A stretch of DNA of 6,793 nt from Candidatus Bathyarchaeota archaeon B63 (GCA_001593845.1 LUCF01000080.1:1-6793), one strand, 5' to 3'; counted from the stretch's first letter, positions 1-5,981 are shown. Made by a program: numbers and translations. Notes: generated by a model from the sequence alone, not told the origin.

Positions 1-41
1 GCGAACCGAACGTCTCCTTCCTCTGCAATGCGGCTCGGGGG

Positions 42-545
42 ATGTACTCGGATTACCGCGATAACGAAGCGATCCTTGGAGCCCCACTTGAGGTCTATAT
101 GAGGGCCTCCGAACTGGTCAGGAGGCTGGGTGAGGCGGCTGGTTCCCTCTGCGGATGCCGAACAAGTGATGTTCCCCTAGGAGTCATAGACGAGTTTGAG
201 AAGATGGGGTTCTCGAAGGGAACCGACTACTTCTTCGGTAAGCTCAAAGGGTTCAACGTCAGGGTCTACCTCAACAAGGACAGCAAGGGGAAGATCAGAT
301 TGATGACTATCCACTTGCCCGTAAAGACGCCCTCCCAAAGATCATCTGAGGAGATGGCTAAGAGGCTCGGTAGGCTCATTCCGAAGCCCTACTTCGTGAA
401 TGTTAGGGGGCCATGGCTGGACCTAACGGTCAGTCTGAGCCTGGATGCCCTCGGCGTCGACCTCTTCGATTCCTCCTCCATCAAGGCGGCTGTTGAGGGT
501 TTCGTCGAGAAGATGGGCATGTACCTCCAGAGGGTGGGGACGTGA
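42..545 (+). CDS. Unrecognised protein, first gene of the SepCysS-nadA operon, probably 5'-truncated
   Basis: I do not recognise this protein. From the ATG at 42 it is 167 residues with no signal peptide or membrane segment. The frame stays open upstream to base 3 without a stop or an ATG/GTG/TTG, and only a G run touches the ATG at 42 with no spaced Shine-Dalgarno. The true start may therefore lie left of the window, making this a C-terminal part. Visible features are a CGC motif near residues 37-39, a basic middle region that looks like alternating strands (NVRVYL, residues 73-78; IRLMTIHLPV, 85-94), a VNVRGPWLDL stretch near 119-128 and a C-terminal amphipathic helix. Its TGA stop overlaps the GTG of the SepCysS gene by 4 bases (GTGA), so the two are probably translationally coupled. 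That placement suggests, without proving, a role near tRNA-dependent cysteine synthesis. I found no convincing match to SepRS or SepCysE from memory. Confidence 0.75.
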   Translation: MYSDYRDNEAILGAPLEVYMRASELVRRLGEAAGSLCGCRTSDVPLGVIDEFEKMGFSKGTDYFFGKLKGFNVRVYLNKDSKGKIRLMTIHLPVKTPSQRSSEEMAKRLGRLIPKPYFVNVRGPWLDLTVSLSLDALGVDLFDSSSIKAAVEGFVEKMGMYLQRVGT

Positions 546-1819
546 ATAGAATGATCGGAGCATCCAGCCTACAGAAGTATGAGGCCATCAAGAACCGCTA
601 CAGAGACGCCGTAATAATCCATCCGATAATGACTGGGGGGCTTGTCCCAGAGGAGGCCCAGAGGAGGTTAATCGAGGAGGGATGGATAGGGATAGGATAC
701 TCAGCGTGCTTCGACTGCATCGAGGGAAGGTCAAGCCTCATCTCAAAGCCACCGATCAGGGACTTCCTCGCCGACGTAGCCGGGTTTCTTGGGGGAGACG
801 TAGCGGAGCACACGTTCGGATGCCGCGCAGCTCAATTCGCAGTTATGAAGGCCATAAGCGATTATATACGTGATGGGGGCGGAAGGGACTACGCGAGGGT
901 CGTCTTAGCTGACTCCCTCTGCCACTATACCACGGTGATAGCGGCTGAGGCCGCGGGCCTCCGGCTGGAGGAGGTTCCCCACGGCGGATACCCGGAGTAT
1001 AGGGTTGAGGCTGAGGGCTTCCGCCGGAAGTTCGAAGAGATTAGGGAGGAGACGGGGAAGCTGCCTGGACTCATAGCCCTCACCCATGTTGAGCCATATT
1101 ATGGGAACCTGAACCCGGCGGAGGAGGTCGGAAGGATCGCTGAGGAGCACGAGATACCATACATGGTGAACGCCGCCTATACGGCTGGGGTTATGCCTGT
1201 AGACATGAGGGAGATGCACGCCGACTTCCTAACGGTCTCCGCCCACAAGTCTATGGCCTCCCTCGGGCCGCTGGGGTTCCTAGTCACGAATTATGAATGG
1301 GCGAAGAGGGTCTTCGAGGCCTCGAAGGCCTCAACCAGGTGGAGCGGCAGGACATTCGCGAGTAAGGTCCCGAATATATTCGGGTGCAGCATAGGCGGAA
1401 TCCCCCTCATCTCCTCCATGTACTCCCTCCGCCATGTCGTGGAAAGGGTCAGAAGATGGGAAGAGGAGCTCGAGAAGATACGCTGGTTCATCCGGGAGAT
1501 GGAGAATCTGGAGGGCTTCATGCTGCTGGGTGAGCGGCCCCATCGCCATCATCTACTCCATTTCGAATCCCCGATCTTCTGGGAGATCTCGAAGCGGCAT
1601 AGGAGAAGGGGGTTCTTCCTAGCCGAGGAGATGATCAAGAGGGGGATAGTTGGTCTCCATAGGGGATTGAGCAAGCATGTGAAGCTCTCAGTGTACGGCC
1701 TCGAATGGAGCAGCGTGAGGAGGGTCAGGGACGCATTCTTCGAGATCGCTGAGAAGTACATTAAAGAATTTAAGATCGCATGGTCATCTCCCCGTCAAGA
1801 CGTCTCCCATAAAGGATAA
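542..1819 (+). CDS. pscS: O-phosphoseryl-tRNA(Cys):Cys-tRNA synthase (SepCysS), PLP-dependent
   Basis: This enzyme converts O-phosphoseryl-tRNA(Cys), made by SepRS, into Cys-tRNA(Cys) in the cytoplasm, using PLP and a sulfur donor. It is a fold-type I PLP protein of 425 residues, slightly longer than the usual 380-400. The N-terminal HPIMTGG segment (27-33) leads to the CxxC pair C56/C59 in YSACFDC, followed by KPPIRDFL (69-76). The PLP lysine is K236 in SAHKSM, with VNAAYTAG (209-216) before it and the third family cysteine, C282, in FGCSIGG. These three cysteines match those known to carry sulfur in the family. The usual T-H-G-A-R motif reads TFGCR (91-95), a departure noted in findings. 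The GTG at 542 overlaps the upstream stop and has AGGGTGG before it; an ATG at 551 is an alternative start. The next gene, nadA, lies 30 bases on. No SepRS gene is in the window. Confidence 0.9.
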   Translation: MNRMIGASSLQKYEAIKNRYRDAVIIHPIMTGGLVPEEAQRRLIEEGWIGIGYSACFDCIEGRSSLISKPPIRDFLADVAGFLGGDVAEHTFGCRAAQFAVMKAISDYIRDGGGRDYARVVLADSLCHYTTVIAAEAAGLRLEEVPHGGYPEYRVEAEGFRRKFEEIREETGKLPGLIALTHVEPYYGNLNPAEEVGRIAEEHEIPYMVNAAYTAGVMPVDMREMHADFLTVSAHKSMASLGPLGFLVTNYEWAKRVFEASKASTRWSGRTFASKVPNIFGCSIGGIPLISSMYSLRHVVERVRRWEEELEKIRWFIREMENLEGFMLLGERPHRHHLLHFESPIFWEISKRHRRRGFFLAEEMIKRGIVGLHRGLSKHVKLSVYGLEWSSVRRVRDAFFEIAEKYIKEFKIAWSSPRQDVSHKG

Positions 1820-1843
1820 GACGGAAAAAGTGAATCACAAAGT

Positions 1844-1849
1844 AGGAGG
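1844..1849 (+). promoter_or_regulatory. Shine-Dalgarno AGGAGG that argues for a TTG start of nadA
   Basis: The AGGAGG directly abuts the ATG at 1850, leaving no spacer, so that ATG is a poor initiator. The in-frame TTG at 1856 sits 6 bases after the motif, a normal spacing. The real NadA start is therefore probably TTG 1856, two codons later than the longest frame. Confidence 0.6.
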
Positions 1850-2797
1850 ATGAAGTTGAGGTCAACAACGGACCTGATAGAGAAGATTCAGAAGATCAAG
1901 ATGGAGAAGAGGGCCATAATCCTCGCTCACAATTACCAGAGGCCTGAAATTCAGGACATAGCGGACTTCGTTGGGGACAGCCTGGAGCTCTCCCTATGCG
2001 CCGCGCAGACCGACGCGGAGATCATAGTCTTCTGCGGCGTCAAGTTCATGGCCGAGACCGCTGCCATACTAAACCCGGACAAGAGGGTCTTAATACCTGA
2101 CAGGAATGCCCTCTGCCCGATGGCTGCGATGCTCCCGGCTGAGCTCGTTAAGTTCTATCGGGAGAAGCATCCGGAGGCGAAGATCGTCCTCTACATCAAT
2201 AGCCTAGCAGAGGCAAAGGCATACTGCGACGCCGTCTGCACATCAGCGAACTCCGTTGAGATAATAAACCGCATGGACTCCGAGATCGTCCTCTTCGGCC
2301 CAGACTCGAACCTAGCCGGGTACACGGAGAACTCCACTGATAAGAGGATAATCCCCATACCCCCCTTCGGGTTCTGCCCGGTTCATATACTCTTCAATAG
2401 GGAGGAGATGCTGAGGCTCAAAGAGGCCTATCCGGACGCTGAGGTAATGGCCCACCCAGAATGCACATCAGAGGTCTGCAGGGCCGCCGACTTCGTAGGA
2501 AGCACATCAAAGATGTACAAGGAGTCCCTTAGGTCAGATGCTAAGAGATTCATCGTGGCGACGGAGACCGGGCTTCTACACAGGATGAGGAAGGCGAGGA
2601 GGGACGCGGTCTTCATCCCAGCCTATGATGAGGCCGTATGCGTGAACATGAAGCTTCACACCCTAGAGAAGTTGTACCTCTCGCTTGTGCATGAGAGATA
2701 CCCAGTTGTGCTACCGTCATGGGTAATGAAGAAGGCCAGGGAAGCGGTTGAATTCATGTTGGAGACCCGTGAAACGCCCTTAACGAAGACCCATTAA
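1850..2797 (+). CDS. nadA: Quinolinate synthase NadA ([4Fe-4S] enzyme)
   Basis: NadA condenses iminoaspartate with dihydroxyacetone phosphate to form quinolinate, the precursor of NAD, using an oxygen-sensitive [4Fe-4S] cluster. The 315-residue protein has the family's compact length and three similar domains. Visible motifs are AHNYQ.PE (26-33), VGDSLEL (41-47), FCGVKFMAET (61-70), TSANSVE (131-137), GPDSNLAGY (150-158), AHPEC (201-205), GSTSKM (217-222), ATETG (237-241) and CVNMK.HTLEKLY (264-276). The three cluster cysteines, aligned from memory with the Thermotoga enzyme, are C89 (NALCPMA), C176 (GFCPVH) and C264 (EAVCVNMK). The AGGAGG placement favours a TTG start at 1856, giving 313 residues. 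The gene follows SepCysS by 30 bases and is probably co-transcribed with it. The partner that makes iminoaspartate (NadB or aspartate dehydrogenase) and NadC are not in the window. Confidence 0.95.
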   Translation: MKLRSTTDLIEKIQKIKMEKRAIILAHNYQRPEIQDIADFVGDSLELSLCAAQTDAEIIVFCGVKFMAETAAILNPDKRVLIPDRNALCPMAAMLPAELVKFYREKHPEAKIVLYINSLAEAKAYCDAVCTSANSVEIINRMDSEIVLFGPDSNLAGYTENSTDKRIIPIPPFGFCPVHILFNREEMLRLKEAYPDAEVMAHPECTSEVCRAADFVGSTSKMYKESLRSDAKRFIVATETGLLHRMRKARRDAVFIPAYDEAVCVNMKLHTLEKLYLSLVHERYPVVLPSWVMKKAREAVEFMLETRETPLTKTH

Positions 2798-2837
2798 ACC
2801 CAAAATGCGGATGAGAACTACAGAATCTTGAGATTAC

Positions 2838-2843
2838 ATTTTT
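2838..2843 (+). terminator. Possible oligo-T terminator of the nadA operon
   Basis: An ATTTTT run lies about 40 bases after the nadA stop, in the 85-base gap between the convergent nadA and uxuA genes. Archaeal RNA polymerase can terminate on T-rich tracts without a hairpin, and I see no strong hairpin here. The assignment rests only on the T run and its position. Confidence 0.3.
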
Positions 2844-2882
2844 AGCGGGGTTCACGTCCTTTAGGGGGGCTTTATCGGCCTT

Positions 2883-3902
2883 TTACCGGAGCCCCATCAT
2901 CTTCTCCACGCTCTCCGCGAGTCCCTTCATGTATCCCAGCGCGAAGACCTTTCCAAGCATGCCGTATCCCGGGTATCCACCGAAGATATCGTCGAGTAGC
3001 AGCTTCGGAGTGTGGTCAGGCCTCATCGGCCCCTCGAAGCCGACCTCGTAGTATGCCTTCATCGCCTCGACCATGTCGATTCTACCGGACGGGTCATCAT
3101 GGAATATCTCTTGGAATCCTCCAGGCTCATGCACGGAGCCTATTACGTTCCTGAAATGTGCAAAGAATATCTTCCCCTTCCTTCCGAAGTGGCGGATCGC
3201 CGATGGAACGTCGACCCCCATCTCGGCGAAGCATCCCTGACAGAAGCAGATGCCGACGTTATCGCTGGGCACGAGGTTGAGCATCTTATCGAAGGCCTCT
3301 ACGCTTCTCAGGATCCTCGGGAAGCCCTGTATGGGCGAGATCGGGGGGTCATCTGGATGGAATGTTATGACGACCCCTGACTCCTCGGCTGTTGGGATGA
3401 CGCCCTCAAGGAAGTACTTGAGGTTCTTCCATATCTCCTCTTCTTTGTATTCTCCATACTTAACGGTGGGTGGGAAGTCCTTCACGAGGTCGTAATCGAA
3501 GGCGGTCGATGTGGCCCCTCCCCTAGTCGGCTTATCTATCTCAGTCCGCCAAATCATATTCGGGACGGGCGGCATATGCTGAGGCTTTATGACCTTGATT
3601 CCAGCCTTGCCTAGGTTCTCCAGTGACTTACAGAAGTCTTCGAGTTGCTGTTCGCGGCCGGGCAGGTTATAGATTATCTTCTCTATTGGGGGGCCATCCT
3701 CGAGGACCTCCAGCCTCAGCCCATGCTTCTCAACATGCATCTTCAACTGAACGATGTCCCCGTACTCCCAGACCTCTGAATCCGGCGGCAGGCGAGGACC
3801 GCTCCCGATCACATCCGTGCATCCGAGCTGTTTCATGAGTATCAGATTACTCGTCGCGTAGACCCCGCCCGGGAGACGTACGGCAAACCTCATCCTAACC
3901 AT
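2883..3902 (-). CDS. uxuA: Mannonate dehydratase-family protein
   Basis: Mannonate dehydratase removes water from D-mannonate to give 2-keto-3-deoxy-D-gluconate, using a divalent metal such as Mn2+ in a TIM-barrel fold. The 339-residue product shows the family motifs HPDDPP (182-187), FCQG (220-223), AHFRNV (248-253), the F...HDDPSGRIDM region (267-277) and GPMRPDHTP (291-299). Probable metal ligands are H182, C221, H249 and D296. Two further cysteines beside C221, giving CFCQGC (219-224), are unusual. A conserved PQHMPP stretch lies near 107-112. The ATG at 3902 and an in-frame ATG at 3893 are both possible starts. MRFAVRLPGG from 3893 fits the family start well, and neither start has a Shine-Dalgarno. 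The gene diverges from ftr and ends 85 bases from the nadA stop. Exact sugar-acid specificity cannot be read from sequence, since some family members may act on other substrates or have little activity. Confidence 0.88.
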   Translation of the reverse strand: MVRMRFAVRLPGGVYATSNLILMKQLGCTDVIGSGPRLPPDSEVWEYGDIVQLKMHVEKHGLRLEVLEDGPPIEKIIYNLPGREQQLEDFCKSLENLGKAGIKVIKPQHMPPVPNMIWRTEIDKPTRGGATSTAFDYDLVKDFPPTVKYGEYKEEEIWKNLKYFLEGVIPTAEESGVVITFHPDDPPISPIQGFPRILRSVEAFDKMLNLVPSDNVGICFCQGCFAEMGVDVPSAIRHFGRKGKIFFAHFRNVIGSVHEPGGFQEIFHDDPSGRIDMVEAMKAYYEVGFEGPMRPDHTPKLLLDDIFGGYPGYGMLGKVFALGYMKGLAESVEKMMGLR

Positions 3903-3917
3903 TTTTGATCACGCAAC

Positions 3918-3974
3918 AGATTCAGCTTTACGTATAAATTATTTTCTAGCATCGTTGTCCAAATCGCTGAATCT
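3918..3974. repeat. Perfect 9-base inverted repeat flanking the uxuA TATA box
   Basis: AGATTCAGC at 3918-3926 and its exact reverse complement GCTGAATCT at 3966-3974 lie 39 bases apart. The uxuA BRE/TATA region is between them, and one arm falls between the TATA box and the predicted transcription start. The arms could be half-sites of a repressor, but a chance match in a 256-base spacer is not negligible, roughly one in ten by simple counting. Confidence 0.4.
3933..3940 (-). promoter_or_regulatory. TATA box for uxuA
   Basis: Read on the minus strand, AATTTATA is preceded by an A/G-rich stretch (AGAAAAT) that fits a BRE. Transcription starting about 25 bases downstream would begin near 3910, giving a leader of under 10 bases to ATG 3902 or about 18 bases to ATG 3893. 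That agrees with the lack of a Shine-Dalgarno. Confidence 0.55.
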
Positions 3975-3993
3975 CAAGAGGGGAAGCCGGTTC

Positions 3994-4004
3994 ATCTTCA
4001 AGAT
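3994..4004. repeat. Short odd palindrome ATCTT-C-AAGAT in the divergent spacer
   Basis: This is a perfect 5+1+5 palindrome roughly midway between the uxuA and ftr promoters. It resembles a small dimeric-regulator site in form only. The rest of the 256-base spacer holds no convincing gene, tRNA or longer repeat. Confidence 0.25.
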
Positions 4005-4110
4005 CCGTCACGTTATTATCTCCTGCCTGCTTGAAATGATAGCCATGAAAAAGGCATTCTCATCAAGGCTGATCTCTTGACCTTAATGTGGATAGACGCG
4101 TGATTCCGGC

Positions 4111-4138
4111 GGGAAAGTTATAAGATGCCATGTATAAA
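4111..4138 (+). promoter_or_regulatory. Two candidate TATA boxes for ftr
   Basis: The first candidate is GTTATAAG at 4117-4124, directly after the purine-rich GGGAAA (BRE-like); it would start RNA near 4145 with a short leader. The second is TGTATAAA at 4131-4138, about 24 bases before the ATG at 4159, which would give a leaderless transcript. No Shine-Dalgarno precedes 4159, which favours a leaderless or very short leader. I cannot choose between the two, and both may be used. Confidence 0.55.
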
Positions 4139-4158
4139 AGAATGGTTTAGATGGCCAG

Positions 4159-4848
4159 ATGAGAGTGAATATTGAGGATACATATGCGGAGGCCTTCGAC
4201 GGCGTATATTTTAGGGTTTTAATCACTGCGGACGACGAGGAGACGGTTAGGAGGGCAGCTGAGGACGCAACTGCAACCCCATCAATAGTTATCGGGAGAA
4301 TCGAAGGGGGAATCGAGAGGTTCGTAAGCGGAGATGAGACCCCGGACGGCCGCGCGGGGGCCATCCTCCAGTTCTGGGCGAGCCTAGATAAGAGGAAGCC
4401 AACAGAAGAGTCCGTCCGAAGACTCTATAAGGAGTTCTCCTACCGCATACGCCAGGATATCCTCGTAAAGCCCTTCACCGCCGTCTTCGACTACTGCTCT
4501 GACCCAATAGGCAGGGTTGATGCGATGGATCGTATAGGCCACTGCGGGGACGGGTATGAATGGACCGAGGACTTGTACGGCCGGGAGATGATAATCGTCC
4601 CCATAATGGTGCCTGATTTCCTGATTGAACGTTACTTGGGCTATGGGCGAGGTGTGACTGGCGGAAACTTCTGGTACATGTGCAGGACGAAGAGGGCGGT
4701 CATGGAGGCTGGGAGGATGGCGCTCGAGGCGATAAGTAACGTGGAGGGGGTGATCACTCCCTTCGATGTGTGCTCAGCCGGGTCGAACGAAGTTCCCGCA
4801 GATAGGGCCGACTACGAATCATCCGTACTGCCCATCCCTCCGGAGTAG
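4159..4848 (+). CDS. ftr: Formylmethanofuran:tetrahydromethanopterin formyltransferase, N-terminal part (frameshifted)
   Basis: Ftr moves a formyl group between formylmethanofuran and tetrahydromethanopterin in the cytoplasm, a step of the archaeal methyl branch of the Wood-Ljungdahl pathway and of methanogenesis. Family motifs are IEDTYAEAF (5-13), ETPDGRAG (60-67), GDGYEW (130-135), GVTGGNFWYM (165-174) and TPFDVCSAG (200-208). Homology then stops: residues from about 213 to the TAG at 4846-4848 do not resemble Ftr, while the missing C-terminal region continues in the next frame. Removing one base near 4795 would give a 298-residue protein, close to the usual 296-297. The start is ATG 4159, placed about 24 bases after a TATA-like box. 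Whether this is a natural mutation, recoding or a sequencing error cannot be decided from the sequence. Confidence 0.9.
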   Translation: MRVNIEDTYAEAFDGVYFRVLITADDEETVRRAAEDATATPSIVIGRIEGGIERFVSGDETPDGRAGAILQFWASLDKRKPTEESVRRLYKEFSYRIRQDILVKPFTAVFDYCSDPIGRVDAMDRIGHCGDGYEWTEDLYGREMIIVPIMVPDFLIERYLGYGRGVTGGNFWYMCRTKRAVMEAGRMALEAISNVEGVITPFDVCSAGSNEVPADRADYESSVLPIPPE

Positions 4849-5056
4849 GCTTGGAGAGGAATCGAGGGTTCCAGAGGGCGTGGAGTACATCCCTGAGATA
4901 GTCATAAATGGGGTGACGCTGGACGCCGTCAAGGAGGCGATGAAGGCCGGGATAGAGGCTGCCTCCCAAGTTGAGGGGGTAGTTGGGATCTCCGCCGGGA
5001 ATTACGGTGGGAAGCTCGGCGACTATAAGATCTTCCTGAGGGAGCTGCTCACTTGA
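4766..5056 (+). CDS. ftr: Formyltransferase Ftr, C-terminal part in the +1 frame
   Basis: This is the missing C-terminal third of Ftr, displaced into the +1 frame. Recognisable Ftr sequence begins at PTTNHPYCPS (from 4808) and continues through VPEGVEY, PEIVINGV, VKEAMKAGIEAA, VVGISAGNYGGKLGDY and the final LRELLT. These segments align in order with the methanogen enzyme. The ATG at 4766 is only the first ATG in this frame. It overlaps coding sequence of the N-terminal part and lacks a Shine-Dalgarno, so independent translation is unlikely. The upstream stop in this frame is the TGA at 4751. The TGA stop at 5054-5056 overlaps the TTG start of the PfkB kinase by 4 bases, so the downstream coupling is intact. 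Codon use matches the neighbours and the reading frame shows no further damage, which argues against old decay. Confidence 0.85.
   Translation: MCAQPGRTKFPQIGPTTNHPYCPSLRSRLGEESRVPEGVEYIPEIVINGVTLDAVKEAMKAGIEAASQVEGVVGISAGNYGGKLGDYKIFLRELLT
4784..4808 (+). other. Apparent frameshift site within ftr
   Basis: Ftr homology leaves the first frame after about 4783 and resumes in the +1 frame by 4808. Both frames are open across 4766-4848. A CCC codon of the first frame at 4795-4797, followed by G, is the only short homopolymer in the interval. It could hold one extra C, or be a place where a prolyl-tRNA slips +1 from CCC to CCG. Confidence 0.7.
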
Positions 5057-5952
5057 GGTTCGACGTCATCTGCTTCGGGGCCCTTAACGTCGATAAGCTC
5101 TACAAGGTGGATAGAATAGCATCGGCTGAGGAGGAGAGCAGAATCCTGGAATTCAAGGAGTCCCCAGGTGGATCAGCTGCCAACACGGCTGTGGGGCTGG
5201 CGAGGCTCGGCGTCAGAACTGGCTTCATCGGGAAGGTGGCTACTGACAGGGAGGGCGACCTCCTGATCAGGGCCTTCCTGGATGAGGGCGTCAACACTGA
5301 CGGCATAGTCATCTCGGAGTATGGGAGAAGCGGGACGGTGATAGGCTTCGTCGATGAGGAGGGGGAACGTGCACTCTACGTTGATCCCGGCGTGAATGAC
5401 TCGCTGAAATTCGATGAAATAGACTTGGAGTATGCCTCCCAAGCCGATATGATCCATCTGACATCCTTCGTAGGCGATGTCTCCTTCCAGTCCCAGAAGA
5501 GGCTGGTGGAGGCCCTGCCGGGAACATCGGTTAGTATGGATCCGGGGGCGATCTATGCTCGTAGGGGATTGGAGGAGCTGAAGCCCATAATTGGGAGGTG
5601 CCTGGTCTTCTTTCCTAATGAGCATGAGTTGAGGCTGCTGACGGGTAAGGACTATAGGGAGGGGGCGGAGGACCTTCTCAGGATGGGTGCGAGGATAATA
5701 GCCGTTAAGCTCGGCGCTCGTGGATGCTACGTGACTGATGGGGAGGAGAGCCACATGATAGGGCCCTTCGATGTGGAGGTGATCGACTCAACGGGGGCTG
5801 GGGATGCCTTCTGCGCGGGCTTCATCTATGGGCTGATCAAAAATAAGACGCTTAGGGAGTGCGGTGTCCTTGGAAACTTCGTGGCCTCAAGAGCTCTGAC
5901 GAGGATGGGTGCGAGGAATGGGTTGCCGAGGAGGGATGAGCTTCCCCTCTGA
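5053..5952 (+). CDS. PfkB-family carbohydrate or nucleoside kinase
   Basis: This is an ATP-dependent kinase of the ribokinase/PfkB family, 299 residues and the normal length. The N-terminal signature is PGGSAANTAVGLARLG (38-53), and D14 in GALNVD is a likely substrate contact. The NxxE magnesium motif is N189-E192 (PNEHE). The C-terminal signature DSTGAGDAFCAG (245-256) contains the anion hole GAGD with catalytic base D251. The C-terminal GARNGLPRRDEL resembles the end of archaeal nucleoside kinases of the MJ0406 type, but ribokinase or 2-keto-3-deoxygluconate kinase activity is also possible. The start is TTG at 5053, overlapping the ftr stop (TTGA), with GAGGGAG about 8 bases upstream; this points to translational coupling with ftr. 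A nearby mannonate dehydratase would fit a ketodeoxygluconate kinase, but that gene lies on the other strand in a separate transcription unit. Confidence 0.9.
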   Translation: MRFDVICFGALNVDKLYKVDRIASAEEESRILEFKESPGGSAANTAVGLARLGVRTGFIGKVATDREGDLLIRAFLDEGVNTDGIVISEYGRSGTVIGFVDEEGERALYVDPGVNDSLKFDEIDLEYASQADMIHLTSFVGDVSFQSQKRLVEALPGTSVSMDPGAIYARRGLEELKPIIGRCLVFFPNEHELRLLTGKDYREGAEDLLRMGARIIAVKLGARGCYVTDGEESHMIGPFDVEVIDSTGAGDAFCAGFIYGLIKNKTLRECGVLGNFVASRALTRMGARNGLPRRDELPL

Positions 5953-5981
5953 TTCTCCCTCCGCCCCATCAAAGGGACAAC

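Noticed and set aside
905..1219. 104-codon minus-strand open frame inside the SepCysS gene
   Set aside because: Shadow of a gene whose motifs run continuously on the other strand.
1757..1775. AT-rich ATTAAAGAATTTAAG near the end of the SepCysS gene as an internal promoter for nadA
   Set aside because: It encodes the conserved-looking C-terminal helix (YIKEFK), is about 80 bases from the nadA start, and the short gap with a strong Shine-Dalgarno already explains expression.
3012..3380. 122-codon plus-strand open frame inside uxuA
   Set aside because: Antisense to a recognised enzyme, with no promoter or Shine-Dalgarno and no family resemblance.
4028..4080. Possible C/D box small RNA: ATGATA near 4036 and CTGA near 4069 in the divergent spacer
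   Set aside because: The C box is a poor match, there is no clear D'/C' pair, and no terminal stem is visible.
4045..4080. 11-codon open frame starting MKKAF in the uxuA-ftr spacer
   Set aside because: Too short, no Shine-Dalgarno, and within a promoter region; likely chance.
4151..4162. Four-codon ATG GCC AGA TGA overlapping the ftr start, as a possible leader peptide
   Set aside because: The predicted transcription start from the nearer TATA box is at or after this point, and such mini-frames are common by chance.
5173..5754. 193-codon minus-strand open frame inside the PfkB kinase gene
   Set aside because: It lies wholly within a gene with clear kinase motifs, and the translation is rich in the His/Arg/Pro/Gln runs typical of antisense to GC-rich coding sequence.
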